Positions 8,366 through 15,125 of a DNA stretch of 16,432 bases are shown in pieces; within the stretch, counting starts at the first letter, position 1; each line of letters opens with the position of its first letter. The position numbers and the translations under genes were made by a program. The stretch is from Gammaproteobacteria bacterium (lineage in GTDB: Bacteria; Pseudomonadota; Gammaproteobacteria; Chromatiales; Chromatiaceae), in NCBI GenBank assembly GCA_019136395.1, contig JAGVUH010000329.1, positions 1 through 16,432 on the forward strand. The letters run 5' to 3'. A model generated the notes under the pieces. It was not told where the DNA came from. It was given only the letters and a program-made list of their open reading frames with translations, and ran no database searches.

Positions 8366-8689
8366 ATGGCTATTTCCATGACCACGGCGGCCGCCAGGCA
8401 CGTCCGCGGCTATCTCGACAATCGCGGCAAAGGCATCGGCATCCGGCTCGGGGTGCGCACCTCCGGCTGTTCGGGGATGGCCTACACCCTTGAGTTCGCG
8501 GATGAGACGCGGCCGGAGGACCTGGTCTTCGAGTCGGAAGGGGTCAAGGTCATCGTCGATCCCAAGAGCCTGCTTTACCTGGACGGTACCCAACTCGACT
8601 ATACCCGGGAGGGGTTGAACGAGGGGTTCAAGTTCAACAACCCCAACGTCAAGGATGCCTGTGGTTGTGGCGAGAGCTTCAACGTTTGA
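8366..8689 (+). CDS. iscA: A-type iron-sulfur carrier IscA
   Basis: Binds iron or Fe-S clusters and passes them to targets, chiefly during [4Fe-4S] maturation. The product is 107 residues, the same as E. coli. The three conserved cysteines are C35 (TSGCSGMAY), C99 and C101 (ACGCGESF), at the standard positions. The ATG at 8366 is preceded by GGGAG (8352-8356) and gives the family N-terminus [13 protein letters not shown]; the frame is open upstream to 8294 but that stretch overlaps iscU. Lies 25 nt after iscU. Confidence 0.98.
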   Translation: MAISMTTAAARHVRGYLDNRGKGIGIRLGVRTSGCSGMAYTLEFADETRPEDLVFESEGVKVIVDPKSLLYLDGTQLDYTREGLNEGFKFNNPNVKDACGCGESFNV

Positions 8690-8734
8690 CGCCGGGACCC
8701 TCCTCCTGGCCGTCTCCTGATCAGGGCTAGCGCC

Positions 8735-9304
8735 GTGTTTGACCCGTCCGAGAATTATTTCCAGCTCTTCGGCCTGCCGGTGTCCTTCGCCCTGGATACC
8801 GAATTGCTGGCCGAACGCTACCGGCGCCTGCGTCAGACGGCCGGCGATGACCAGGAGACCACCCAAGACATGGCTTTCCTCATGGAGCAGATGGAATTGC
8901 GGGAGGCCCTGACCGCCGCCCGTCAGGCGGCCGAGCCCCACGATGTCATCGCGCGGGTCAGGGCCCGCCTGTCGACCCTGGCCGACGAATTGATCGCTGA
9001 CCTGGGGTCGCGGCTGGATGCGCGCGCGCTAGCCATCGGTTTGGCTGCCGGCGCGCCGGACGCTGGTCCAGATGCCGGTGCGCTGGACAGCGGTCTGGAT
9101 GGCGGCGCGCCGGCCGGCGCTGATACCCCGGGCGCACCGGCGGAACCAGCGACCGTTACGCCGCAAACGCCGGTAACGACGCCGTCTCCCCTGACCGCGG
9201 CCGACGTGACGGTCATTCGGGAATTGATCCGCAAATTGCAGTTTGCGCGCAAGTGCGAGGCCGAGGCCGAGGCCCTGGAGGCCGAACTGGAAGAGGCCCT
9301 CTGA
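8735..9304 (+). CDS. hscB: HscB-like co-chaperone lacking the J-domain HPD motif
   Basis: By position and sequence this is HscB, which normally brings IscU to HscA and triggers its ATPase through a J-domain. Residues 1-34 match the start of HscB (NYFQLFGLP..., ERYRRLRQ), but the next residues are TAGDDQETTQD instead of the HPD loop. Sequence similar to E. coli HscB resumes at DMAFLMEQMELREAL (45-59), the start of the C-terminal domain. About 50 residues, including HPD and the rest of the J-domain, are missing in frame. The IscU-binding domain (about 45-189) then contains an Ala/Gly/Asp/Pro/Thr-rich insert at about 104-152, before the usual ending TVIRELIRKLQFARKCEAEAE. Total length is 189, close to normal only because insert offsets deletion. 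The start is GTG with no clear Shine-Dalgarno sequence. It may be a diverged functional protein, an allele losing function, or an assembly deletion. Confidence 0.85.
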   Translation: MFDPSENYFQLFGLPVSFALDTELLAERYRRLRQTAGDDQETTQDMAFLMEQMELREALTAARQAAEPHDVIARVRARLSTLADELIADLGSRLDARALAIGLAAGAPDAGPDAGALDSGLDGGAPAGADTPGAPAEPATVTPQTPVTTPSPLTAADVTVIRELIRKLQFARKCEAEAEALEAELEEAL

Positions 9305-9482
9305 GGCCGGGTCTTCAGGCCATCCGTCAGTTCATCCCAGTCCAGACCACCCCCCTCGCCCCAGAGAACCTAATCCCTTGATCCCTTACCGCTGCGTATC
9401 CTGCCCATCATGCCCCTCCCAATCTAGCGCGAGCCGCGGGGCGGGGAAGCGGGTCCTGGCGACGGCAACCTAGAGAGTACCC

Positions 9483-11357
9483 ATGGCATTGCTTCAGATC
9501 GCGGAGCCCGGACGTTCCGCCGCCCCTCACCAGCACCGCCTGGCCGCTGGCATTGACCTGGGAACCACCAATTCCCTGATCGCCAGCGTCCGCAGTGGGC
9601 GCGCCGAAACCCTGCCGGATGCCGCGGGACGCCACCTGCTGCCCTCCGTCGTCCGTTACACGGACGAGGGGCCGGTGGTGGGTGACGAGGCCAAGGCGAT
9701 GGCCGCCCTGGACCCCTTAAATACCCTGGCCTCCGCCAAGCGCCTCATCGGCCGTGGCATCGCCGAGGTTAAAAGCCTGGGCTCCCGTCTGCCCTACGAG
9801 TTCGTCCGTACCGACACGGCCGTGCCGCGCATCCGCACCCGCGCCGGGGATGTCAGCCCCATCGAGGTCTCCGCTGAAATCCTGCGCACCCTGGCCCGAC
9901 GGGCCGAGGTCAGCCTGGGTGGAGAACTCACCGGGGTGGTCATCACCGTTCCGGCCTATTTCGACGACGCCCAGCGGCAGGCGACCAAGGACGCCGCGCG
10001 GCTGGCCGGGCTCAAGGTGCTCCGGCTGCTCAACGAGCCGACGGCGGCGGCGGTGGCCTATGGTCTGGACCGGGGCGCCGATGGCCTGCATGCCGTCTTT
10101 GATCTGGGGGGCGGGACCTTTGACATCTCCATCCTGCGCCTGCGGCGGGGGGTCTTCGAGGTCCTGGCCACGGGCGGGGACTCGGCCCTGGGTGGTGATG
10201 ACATGGACCATGCGCTGGCGGAGTGGATCATGGCCCAGGCGGGGATCGGCGACGATGCCGGGCACCAGGTCCTGCGGGGGCTGCTGCGTGATGCTTGCGC
10301 CGCCAAGGAGGCCCTGACGGAGCAGCCATCCGCGCCCCTGCGCATCGCCCTGCCCAGCGGTCGCCACTGGGAGGGCAGCATCGACCGCGCCACCTTCGAC
10401 GGCCTGGTCGATCCCCTCATCTCCCGGGCACTCACCGCCTGTCGCCGGGCGCTGCGGGACGCCGGCCTCAAGGTGGGTGAGATCAAGGACGTGGTGATGG
10501 TGGGCGGCGCCACTCGCGTGCCGCGCGTGCGCGAGCGGGTCGCGGAATTCTTCGGCCAGCCGCCGCTGGTGGACCTGGACCCCGAGCGGGTGGTGGCCTA
10601 CGGTGCCGCCCTCCAGGCCGATGCCTTGGTGGGCAACAAGCCGGACGGGGAGCTGCTGCTGCTGGACGTCATCCCCCTGTCCCTGGGCTTGGAGACCATG
10701 GGCGGTCTGGTGGAGCGGATCGTGCCGCGCAATACCCCCATCCCCGTGGCCCGGGCCCAGGAATTCACCACCTTCAAGGACGGGCAGACTGCCATGGCCC
10801 TGCACGTGGTGCAGGGGGAGCGCGACCTGGTGTCCGACTGCCGCTCCCTGGCGCGCTTCGAACTGCGGGGCATCCCGCCCCTGGTGGCCGGTGCCGCCCG
10901 TATCCGCGTCACCTTTCAGGTCGACGCCGACGGGCTGCTCAACGTCTCGGCCGTGGAACAGACCAGCGGCGTCCAGGCCCAGATCGAGGTCAAGCCCGCC
11001 CATGGCCTTACCGATGGCGAGATCGAGGCCATGCTGCGCGATTCCCTGACCCACTCCCAGGAGGACCTGGAGGCCAGGCGCCTGCGGGAGCAACAGGTGG
11101 AGGGGCGGCGCACCATCGAGGCCCTGAACGCCGCCCTGGCCAAGGACGGTGATGATCTGCTTTCCCCGGTGGAGCGGCAAGCGATCGCGGCGGCCCTGGC
11201 AACTCTCAGTACCCAGGTGGCCGGCACCGATGCCCAGGCCATCAAGGCCGCCATCGAGGCCCTGGAGCAGGCCTGCGCCCTATACGTCGAACGACGCATG
11301 AATACCAGCATCCAGCGTGCCATGGCGGGACACAAGATCGAGGAGTTTGCCCCATGA
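9483..11357 (+). CDS. hscA: Hsp70-family Fe-S chaperone HscA
   Basis: Specialised Hsp70 that binds the LPPVK motif of IscU and drives cluster transfer with ATP. Length is 624 residues (E. coli 616). The start [26 protein letters not shown] is nearly that of E. coli. Nucleotide-binding motifs are GIDLGTTNS (23-31), [10 protein letters not shown] from 207, and [11 protein letters not shown] from 337. The substrate-binding domain follows [17 protein letters not shown], with [13 protein letters not shown] and a helical lid to the end. No key residue appears lost, so the chaperone itself looks intact despite the altered HscB. A 178-nt gap without gene or clear promoter separates it from hscB. Its stop overlaps the fdx start (ATGA). 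Confidence 0.97.
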   Translation: MALLQIAEPGRSAAPHQHRLAAGIDLGTTNSLIASVRSGRAETLPDAAGRHLLPSVVRYTDEGPVVGDEAKAMAALDPLNTLASAKRLIGRGIAEVKSLGSRLPYEFVRTDTAVPRIRTRAGDVSPIEVSAEILRTLARRAEVSLGGELTGVVITVPAYFDDAQRQATKDAARLAGLKVLRLLNEPTAAAVAYGLDRGADGLHAVFDLGGGTFDISILRLRRGVFEVLATGGDSALGGDDMDHALAEWIMAQAGIGDDAGHQVLRGLLRDACAAKEALTEQPSAPLRIALPSGRHWEGSIDRATFDGLVDPLISRALTACRRALRDAGLKVGEIKDVVMVGGATRVPRVRERVAEFFGQPPLVDLDPERVVAYGAALQADALVGNKPDGELLLLDVIPLSLGLETMGGLVERIVPRNTPIPVARAQEFTTFKDGQTAMALHVVQGERDLVSDCRSLARFELRGIPPLVAGAARIRVTFQVDADGLLNVSAVEQTSGVQAQIEVKPAHGLTDGEIEAMLRDSLTHSQEDLEARRLREQQVEGRRTIEALNAALAKDGDDLLSPVERQAIAAALATLSTQVAGTDAQAIKAAIEALEQACALYVERRMNTSIQRAMAGHKIEEFAP

Positions 11358-11692
11358 CCCAATTGATTTTTCTGCCCCATGAAGAGATCTGTCCCGAGGG
11401 GGCCGTCATCGAGGCGGAACCGGGCGTGACCATCTGTGACGCCGCCCTGGCCGCGGGCATCGAGATCGAACATGCCTGCGAGAAATCCTGCGCCTGCACC
11501 ACCTGCCACGTCATCATCCGCGAGGGCTATGACTCCTTGCCCGAGGCCGATGAGGTGGAGGAGGATCTGCTGGATAAGGCATGGGGCCTGGAGCCTGAGT
11601 CGCGCCTGAGTTGTCAGGCCAAGGTCGGGAACGAGGACCTGGTGATCGAGATCCCCAAGTACACCATTAACATGGTGTCGGAACACCATTAG
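11354..11692 (+). CDS. fdx: ISC-type adrenodoxin-like [2Fe-2S] ferredoxin
   Basis: Supplies electrons for cluster assembly on IscU/IscS. The 112-residue protein has the plant/adrenodoxin-type ligand pattern C42, C48, C51 and C87 ([14 protein letters not shown] and RLSCQA), the same numbering as E. coli Fdx, plus the ISC-specific extra cysteine C46. The acidic face [20 protein letters not shown] is typical. Its ATG overlaps the hscA TGA, so it is translationally coupled. A terminator-like hairpin follows about 60 nt downstream. Confidence 0.98.
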   Translation: MTQLIFLPHEEICPEGAVIEAEPGVTICDAALAAGIEIEHACEKSCACTTCHVIIREGYDSLPEADEVEEDLLDKAWGLEPESRLSCQAKVGNEDLVIEIPKYTINMVSEHH

Positions 11693-11753
11693 CGGGATAG
11701 TTTCCGCCACTTTGCCGTGGGGTGATAATCCGTCATGATCAGCGGCCTGAGCC

Positions 11754-11786
11754 GACCCGGGGCCCAGGGGATAGCCCGGTCTTTTT
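11754..11786 (+). terminator. Putative intrinsic terminator between fdx and iscX
   Basis: Left arm GACCCGGG (11754-11761) pairs with right arm CCCGGTC (11775-11781) with one bulged C, followed directly by TTTTT (11782-11786). This is the only hairpin plus T-run found in the window. It would end or attenuate the iscRSUA-hscBA-fdx message before iscX. The surrounding 231-nt gap also holds GGATAGCC (11769-11776) and its complement GGCTATCC (11816-11823), which could form a competing stem. Confidence 0.5.
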
Positions 11787-11923
11787 CCTGGCAGAGGACC
11801 CTTCCCGAACCAGCCGGCTATCCGCCCCGTGCTGGGTCGTCACTCTCGCGGTGACCCTACCCTGACCGGCTATCTGCCGCTTTCTCAATCCATGACCTTG
11901 GTTCCATAACCCGAGGAGACACC

Positions 11924-12127
11924 ATGACCATCAAGTGGACGGATACCCTGGATATTGCCATCGCCCTCGACGAGACCTATCCGGACGTCGATCCGCGCCA
12001 TGTCAATTTCGTCGATCTGCGCAATTGGGTGCTGGCACTACCGGATTTCACCGACGAGCCGGCCCGGTCGGGGGAGAAGATCCTCGAGGCCATTCAGATG
12101 GCCTGGCTGGAGGAACGGGAAGAATAG
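11924..12127 (+). CDS. iscX: Fe-S assembly protein IscX
   Basis: Small acidic protein that binds IscS and iron and modulates desulfurase activity (frataxin-like regulatory role in E. coli). The 67-residue product follows the family closely: MTIKWTDTLDIAIALDETYPD, then VDPRHVNFVDLRNWV and the C-terminal SGEKILEAIQMAWLEE. A strong ribosome-binding site GAGGAG is at 11913-11918. It is 231 nt from fdx, further than usual, with a terminator-like hairpin between, so it may be expressed partly on its own. Confidence 0.97.
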   Translation: MTIKWTDTLDIAIALDETYPDVDPRHVNFVDLRNWVLALPDFTDEPARSGEKILEAIQMAWLEEREE

Positions 12128-12162
12128 AGGGCTTGATCGCTATGCCCCGCCCAGCTCCGCCC

Positions 12163-12180
12163 CGCCCCCCTTGGGGGGCG
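12163..12180. terminator. Perfect C/G hairpin between convergent iscX and rhodanese genes
   Basis: An 18-nt palindrome: eight bases CGCCCCCC, then TT, then GGGGGGCG. It lies 35 nt past the iscX stop and 51 nt past the rhodanese stop on the other strand. There is no U-tract on either side, so a role as bidirectional transcript end is inferred from strength and placement. Confidence 0.4.
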
Positions 12181-12231
12181 TAGTTAGCGGGATGACTGGA
12201 TTGCGCAGGGGTCGTCAACCCGGTCCGAGCC

Positions 12232-12663
12232 CTAGCATTGCTCCCAAGGCAGACCCCGGAAACGCCAGCCACCGACCGAACTGCGGTGGTGGGAATCGTC
12301 CAGGTCGCCTTCAAAACCCTCGTCGACATGGAGTACGTTGCGCATCCCCGCCGCTAGCAGGGCCTTGCCTGCCTCCAGGGAGCGCTTGCCACTGCGGCAG
12401 ATCAGAATGATGGGAGTGCAGGGGTTGTCCTCGGAGCAGACGGCACCCCCAAGCAGCAGCTTGCGAATTTCCGTCTCAAAGTGGGGGTTGACGGTCCATT
12501 CGGGCTCGTCGATCCAGGCGACGTGAACGGCCCCCTGGGGATGGCCGACGAAGAGATATTCCATGGTCGAGCGGATGTCGACCAGCAGGGCAGTGGGATC
12601 ATCCTGCAACAATTGCCAAGCCTCCTGGGGTGAAATGGACTTGGGAAGGGGGTGATCGGTCAT
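12232..12663 (-). CDS. Single-domain rhodanese-like sulfurtransferase
   Basis: The 143-residue protein is one rhodanese domain, predicted cytoplasmic (no signal peptide). The active-site loop is CRSGKRS with the persulfide-forming C89, preceded by VDIRSTMEYLFVGHPQGAVHV, the conserved structural motifs of the fold. Rhodaneses of this kind carry sulfane sulfur, for example from thiosulfate or persulfides, to acceptors; the donor and acceptor here are unknown. AAGGAA lies upstream of the ATG with about 9 nt spacing. It is convergent with iscX and divergent from the acyltransferase gene. Its position between isc and sox genes suggests sulfur trafficking, but this is only context. Confidence 0.92.
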   Translation of the reverse strand: MTDHPLPKSISPQEAWQLLQDDPTALLVDIRSTMEYLFVGHPQGAVHVAWIDEPEWTVNPHFETEIRKLLLGGAVCSEDNPCTPIILICRSGKRSLEAGKALLAAGMRNVLHVDEGFEGDLDDSHHRSSVGGWRFRGLPWEQC

Positions 12664-12856
12664 GGTGTGGCTTCCTTTGGTGGTTGTTCAGTTTTCGGTT
12701 ATCTTGCGTGCCTTGAGCGGACGGGGCCATTCTAAAACCCGCTTTTGGCCGCCTCAGCCGGTCATCCTAACCGTCACGAGCCCTTGGCCAGGGCCGTGGC
12801 TTCCGCGAGCTCTTTCCGGGCTTGTTTGCCTGAAGCCGATCAATGATGCCGAAATC

Positions 12857-13819
12857 ATGGAATCCAACCCCGGCGGTGATGTCTTGAAGGGTCCGCCGAC
12901 TGCGGTCGCCGCAGGTGGGCGGCGATCGGCCCCGGTCTGGCAGGAGTGGCTGGCGCGCCAGTTGGCCATGGGGCTGTCCCGCCTGCCCTTCGGCTTCTCC
13001 CAGGGCCTGGGCTGGCTGCTGGGTACCCTGCTGCGGTACCTGCCCAACAAGCAACGGCGCAATGCCCTGATCAATCTGCGCCTGTGCCATCCGGACTGGG
13101 AGGAGGCGAAGGTCCGGCGGTTTCGCGACCGTGCCCTGCGCGAGGAGGCCAAGACCTTCGTCGAGATCGCCTATCTCCTTCTGCGTCCCGTGCCCCGGGT
13201 GCTGTCCCTGATCCGCGAGACCCAGGGTCTGGAGTTACTGGAGAAGCCGGCGGGTCAGGGCCTGATCGTCCTCTCCCCCCACCTGGGGGCCTGGGAGATG
13301 GCGGGGCTCTTTCTCTCCACCCGGGGCCCGACCACCACCCTCTACAAGCCGCAGCCCCTGGCCGATGAATTGGTCCGCCAGGCCCGGGGGCGGGCCGGGG
13401 CGCACCTGGTGCCCACGGACCAGACCGGGATTCGCCACCTGCTCCAGGGACTCAGGCGTGGGGAATTTCTCGGCATCCTGCCCGATCAGGAGCCCAAGGA
13501 GGACAAGGGGTGCGTCTTCGCCCCCTTCTTCGGCGTCCCGGCCCTGACCATGTTGCTGGTCAACCGTCTGGCACGCCGGACGGGCGCGGCGGTGGTCTTT
13601 CTCTTTGCCCGGCGCCTCCCTTGGGGGCGTGGCTTCGCCCTCCATTGCCTACCCGCGCCCCTGGGGGTGGATTCGGCGGATGAGGTCGAGGCGGCGGCGG
13701 CCCTCAACCAGGGCGTCGAGGCCTGCGTGGCGCTGTGCCCCGAACAGTATGTCTGGTCCTACAAACGCTTCCGCACCCGGCCCGGGGGAGGGCCGCATCC
13801 CTATCATGGGCCCCTGTGA
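12857..13819 (+). CDS. LpxL/HtrB-family lysophospholipid or lipid A acyltransferase
   Basis: Inner-membrane acyltransferase of the lipid A late-acyltransferase family, which adds secondary acyl chains to Kdo-lipid A (or, in some members, acylates other lipids such as ornithine lipids). The catalytic H(X4)E motif is HLGAWE at 142-147 (SPHLGAWEMAGL). LGILPDQEP with D210 and the early NALINLRLCHPDW block are typical of LpxL. Length from the ATG at 12857 is 320 residues, about normal. The frame is open to 12662, but the extra 65 residues do not look like family sequence and cover the rhodanese promoter region. No good ribosome-binding site was seen, so the start is uncertain. Substrate cannot be decided from sequence alone. 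Confidence 0.88.
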   Translation: MESNPGGDVLKGPPTAVAAGGRRSAPVWQEWLARQLAMGLSRLPFGFSQGLGWLLGTLLRYLPNKQRRNALINLRLCHPDWEEAKVRRFRDRALREEAKTFVEIAYLLLRPVPRVLSLIRETQGLELLEKPAGQGLIVLSPHLGAWEMAGLFLSTRGPTTTLYKPQPLADELVRQARGRAGAHLVPTDQTGIRHLLQGLRRGEFLGILPDQEPKEDKGCVFAPFFGVPALTMLLVNRLARRTGAAVVFLFARRLPWGRGFALHCLPAPLGVDSADEVEAAAALNQGVEACVALCPEQYVWSYKRFRTRPGGGPHPYHGPL

Positions 13820-13836
13820 GGCGAAGAAGTGTCTCG

Positions 13837-13877
13837 GGGACGAGGGGGAGCCCTAGCCGGGCCCCGCGCCTCGTCCC
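13837..13877. terminator. Stem-loop after the acyltransferase gene
   Basis: Perfect 9-bp inverted repeat GGGACGAGG (13837-13845) and CCTCGTCCC (13869-13877) with a 23-nt loop, 17 nt after the acyltransferase stop. No U-run follows. It probably marks the 3' end of the plus-strand transcript in this convergent gap. Confidence 0.45.
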
Positions 13878-13891
13878 TGACCTCAGGGCTG

Positions 13892-13917
13892 GCGGAGAAA
13901 GGACGTTTTTTCTCCGC
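13892..13917. terminator. Second stem-loop, near the soxZ 3' end
   Basis: Perfect 9-bp inverted repeat GCGGAGAAA (13892-13900) and TTTCTCCGC (13909-13917) with an 8-nt loop, 14 nt beyond the soxZ stop on the minus strand. The A/T-rich part of the stem gives a short T-run on the plus strand (GTTTTTT). It may terminate soxYZ or act with the neighbouring hairpin as a bidirectional terminator. Confidence 0.5.
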
Positions 13918-13931
13918 TTCTAAGGGGGGAG

Positions 13932-14246
13932 CTATTCGATCTCGACGGTCTCGGTCTCGCTAGCGCCCTTGTTGTCGGTCCAGGTCAACTCGACCTTGTC
14001 ACCCTTGGCCGCGCCGCTGAACTTGAAGGCCAGATAGGGATTCTTCGAGACGCCGCCACTCCAGAGGGCGGTGAGGACGGTATTGCCTCCGACCTTGGCG
14101 GTCACGTTCTGGATGAAATGGGCCGGGATGACCTCCCCGGTCTCCTTGTTCTTGCCCATGCCGTTTTCCATGGGATGGGTCATGAGGGCCTTGACCTCGG
14201 TGACGTCGCCCTTGATCTTGGCCTTGATCTTCATCTGGGATGCCAT
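13932..14246 (-). CDS. soxZ: Thiosulfate oxidation carrier complex subunit SoxZ
   Basis: Partner of SoxY in the periplasmic SoxYZ carrier, to which thiosulfate is covalently attached during Sox oxidation. The 104-residue protein has the SoxZ pattern MKIKAKIKGDVTEVKALMTHPMENG, then VIPAHFIQNVTAK, and an immunoglobulin-like beta-rich C-terminus ending ETETVEIE. It has no signal peptide and no cysteine, as expected, because it travels through the Tat system bound to SoxY. GAGGTAG provides a ribosome-binding site. It lies 55 nt after soxY and is presumably co-transcribed. Confidence 0.97.
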   Translation of the reverse strand: MASQMKIKAKIKGDVTEVKALMTHPMENGMGKNKETGEVIPAHFIQNVTAKVGGNTVLTALWSGGVSKNPYLAFKFSGAAKGDKVELTWTDNKGASETETVEIE

Positions 14247-14301
14247 GCTCTGCTACCTCGCAATCATGTTTCGTTGTGGGTGATCCGGCGAGTGGCCAGG
14301 A

Positions 14302-14769
14302 TCAGCAACCGCCGACGGTGACCTTCACTTCCCGGGAAGCGCTATAGACCTTGTCGCCGGCCTTGACCAAGGCGATGAGGTTGGCGGTCTTACCCATCTT
14401 GATGCGGGTGGAGATGAAGGGCAGGGCGCCCTTGCCCAGTTCGAAGGAGGCGACCAGGGGCATCATGTTGCCGGCGGCGACCAGGGTGATGGAGCTGGCG
14501 CCTTCCAGGGTGGTTTCGACGGTGACGGGGACCACGGCACCGTTTTCGGCGATATCTGGGGCCTTGAGGTCGATCTTGTCACTGGGCTCATGGGCGGTAT
14601 TGCCCAGCAGGCCCTTGAGGGCATCATCCACGTTCTGCGCGTTGAAGGCGGCCTCGGGCCAGGCGGCCAGCACCAGGCGCGGGGTTAGGAGGCCAGCGCC
14701 AATGGCCATGCCGACGGCACCAGCGGCGAGGGAGCCCTTGAGCAGGATTCTGCGTTTTGCATCGATCAT
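14302..14769 (-). CDS. soxY: Thiosulfate oxidation carrier protein SoxY
   Basis: Periplasmic carrier whose C-terminal cysteine holds the sulfur substrate for SoxXA, SoxB and, where present, SoxCD. The 155-residue precursor starts with a twin-arginine signal (KRRILLK at 5-11, hydrophobic stretch to about 34, cleavage near LVLAA). The mature part has APDIAENGAVVPVTVETTL and ISTRIKMGKT, characteristic of SoxY. The protein ends VKVTVGGC: the cysteine is the last residue, so the two glycines of the usual GGCGG arm are missing. A strong AGGAG ribosome-binding site precedes the ATG. Only soxY and soxZ are here, as in organisms where soxYZ is separate from soxBXA. Confidence 0.96.
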   Translation of the reverse strand: MIDAKRRILLKGSLAAGAVGMAIGAGLLTPRLVLAAWPEAAFNAQNVDDALKGLLGNTAHEPSDKIDLKAPDIAENGAVVPVTVETTLEGASSITLVAAGNMMPLVASFELGKGALPFISTRIKMGKTANLIALVKAGDKVYSASREVKVTVGGC

Positions 14770-14806
14770 GAAAGTCTCCTGTCGAGCATTGTCATGGAGG
14801 AAAGGT

Positions 14807-14829
14807 CCGGAACCCGACCCGGGTTCCGG
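14807..14829 (-). promoter_or_regulatory. Perfect hairpin/palindrome in the soxY leader
   Basis: CCGGAACCCG (14807-14816) and CGGGTTCCGG (14820-14829) form a perfect 10-bp stem with a 3-nt loop, ending 37 nt before the soxY start. It could be an mRNA leader stem or a DNA operator for a dimeric regulator. It is not a clear terminator, since only a short ACCTTTCC follows on the soxY strand. Confidence 0.5.
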
Positions 14830-14990
14830 TAGGCAAAACCAGCGTGGTGGTACGCCGGCACGAGAGAAGCAACGGAACGTCGCGCGCGAAAGTTTCTTTT
14901 TTGATCAAGGACCAGCTTACCCCAGTCGCTCACCGGCGCAAACGATTTAGGTCAATTGAGGCGGCGTTTGTCGCCGGGCCCGGGAGGATG

Positions 14991-15029
14991 CCAAGGCGCC
15001 GTCAACCTTCATGAGGCGGCGCGCCTTGG
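14991..15029 (-). terminator. Bulged stem-loop downstream of bepA
   Basis: CCAAGGCG (14991-14998) pairs with CGCCTTGG (15022-15029), and CCG (14999-15001) with CGG (15017-15019), with a 2-nt bulge and a 15-nt loop. It is about 100 nt past the bepA stop and has no U-tract. A role in ending the bepA transcript is plausible only from position. Confidence 0.3.
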
Positions 15030-15125
15030 GGGGGAATCAGTGGCATTGATCATGACCTTCACGCCAACCGTCAAGAGGGGCGAACCGCACCCCTGAAGAT
15101 GAAGGACTTTGTGGTGACGCTCAAG

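Larger units (their letters stand above)
14770..15125. other. 356-nt non-coding region upstream of soxY
   Basis: No convincing gene on either strand. Reading toward soxY on the minus strand it holds the 3' end region of bepA with a bulged stem-loop (14991-15029), a small CGGCG/CGCCG hairpin (14962-14976), an AT-rich patch with the palindrome TTGATCAA (14901-14908), and a perfect 10-bp hairpin close to soxY (14807-14829). TTGACC on the minus strand (14955-14950) is a possible -35, but no convincing -10 was found at the right distance. The soxYZ promoter should lie in this region. Confidence 0.6.

Noticed and set aside
8735..9304. A frameshift as the cause of the missing HPD region in hscB
   Set aside because: The bases are contiguous from RRLRQ to the ELRE region in one frame with too few nucleotides between them to encode the missing segment in any frame, so it is a deletion, not a frameshift.
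9305..9482. Promoter or small gene between hscB and hscA
   Set aside because: TTGATC (9378-9383) and TATCCT are only 14 nt apart, and no frame there looks coding; nothing supportable was found.
9717..11180. 487-codon open frame on the minus strand opposite hscA
   Set aside because: The composition is His/Gln/Gly-rich shadow sequence and hscA is certain on the other strand.
12662..12856. N-terminal extension of the acyltransferase starting at 12662
   Set aside because: It would overlap the rhodanese start on the other strand, and its residues do not resemble an LpxL N-terminus or a coherent signal peptide. The ATG at 12857 gives normal length.
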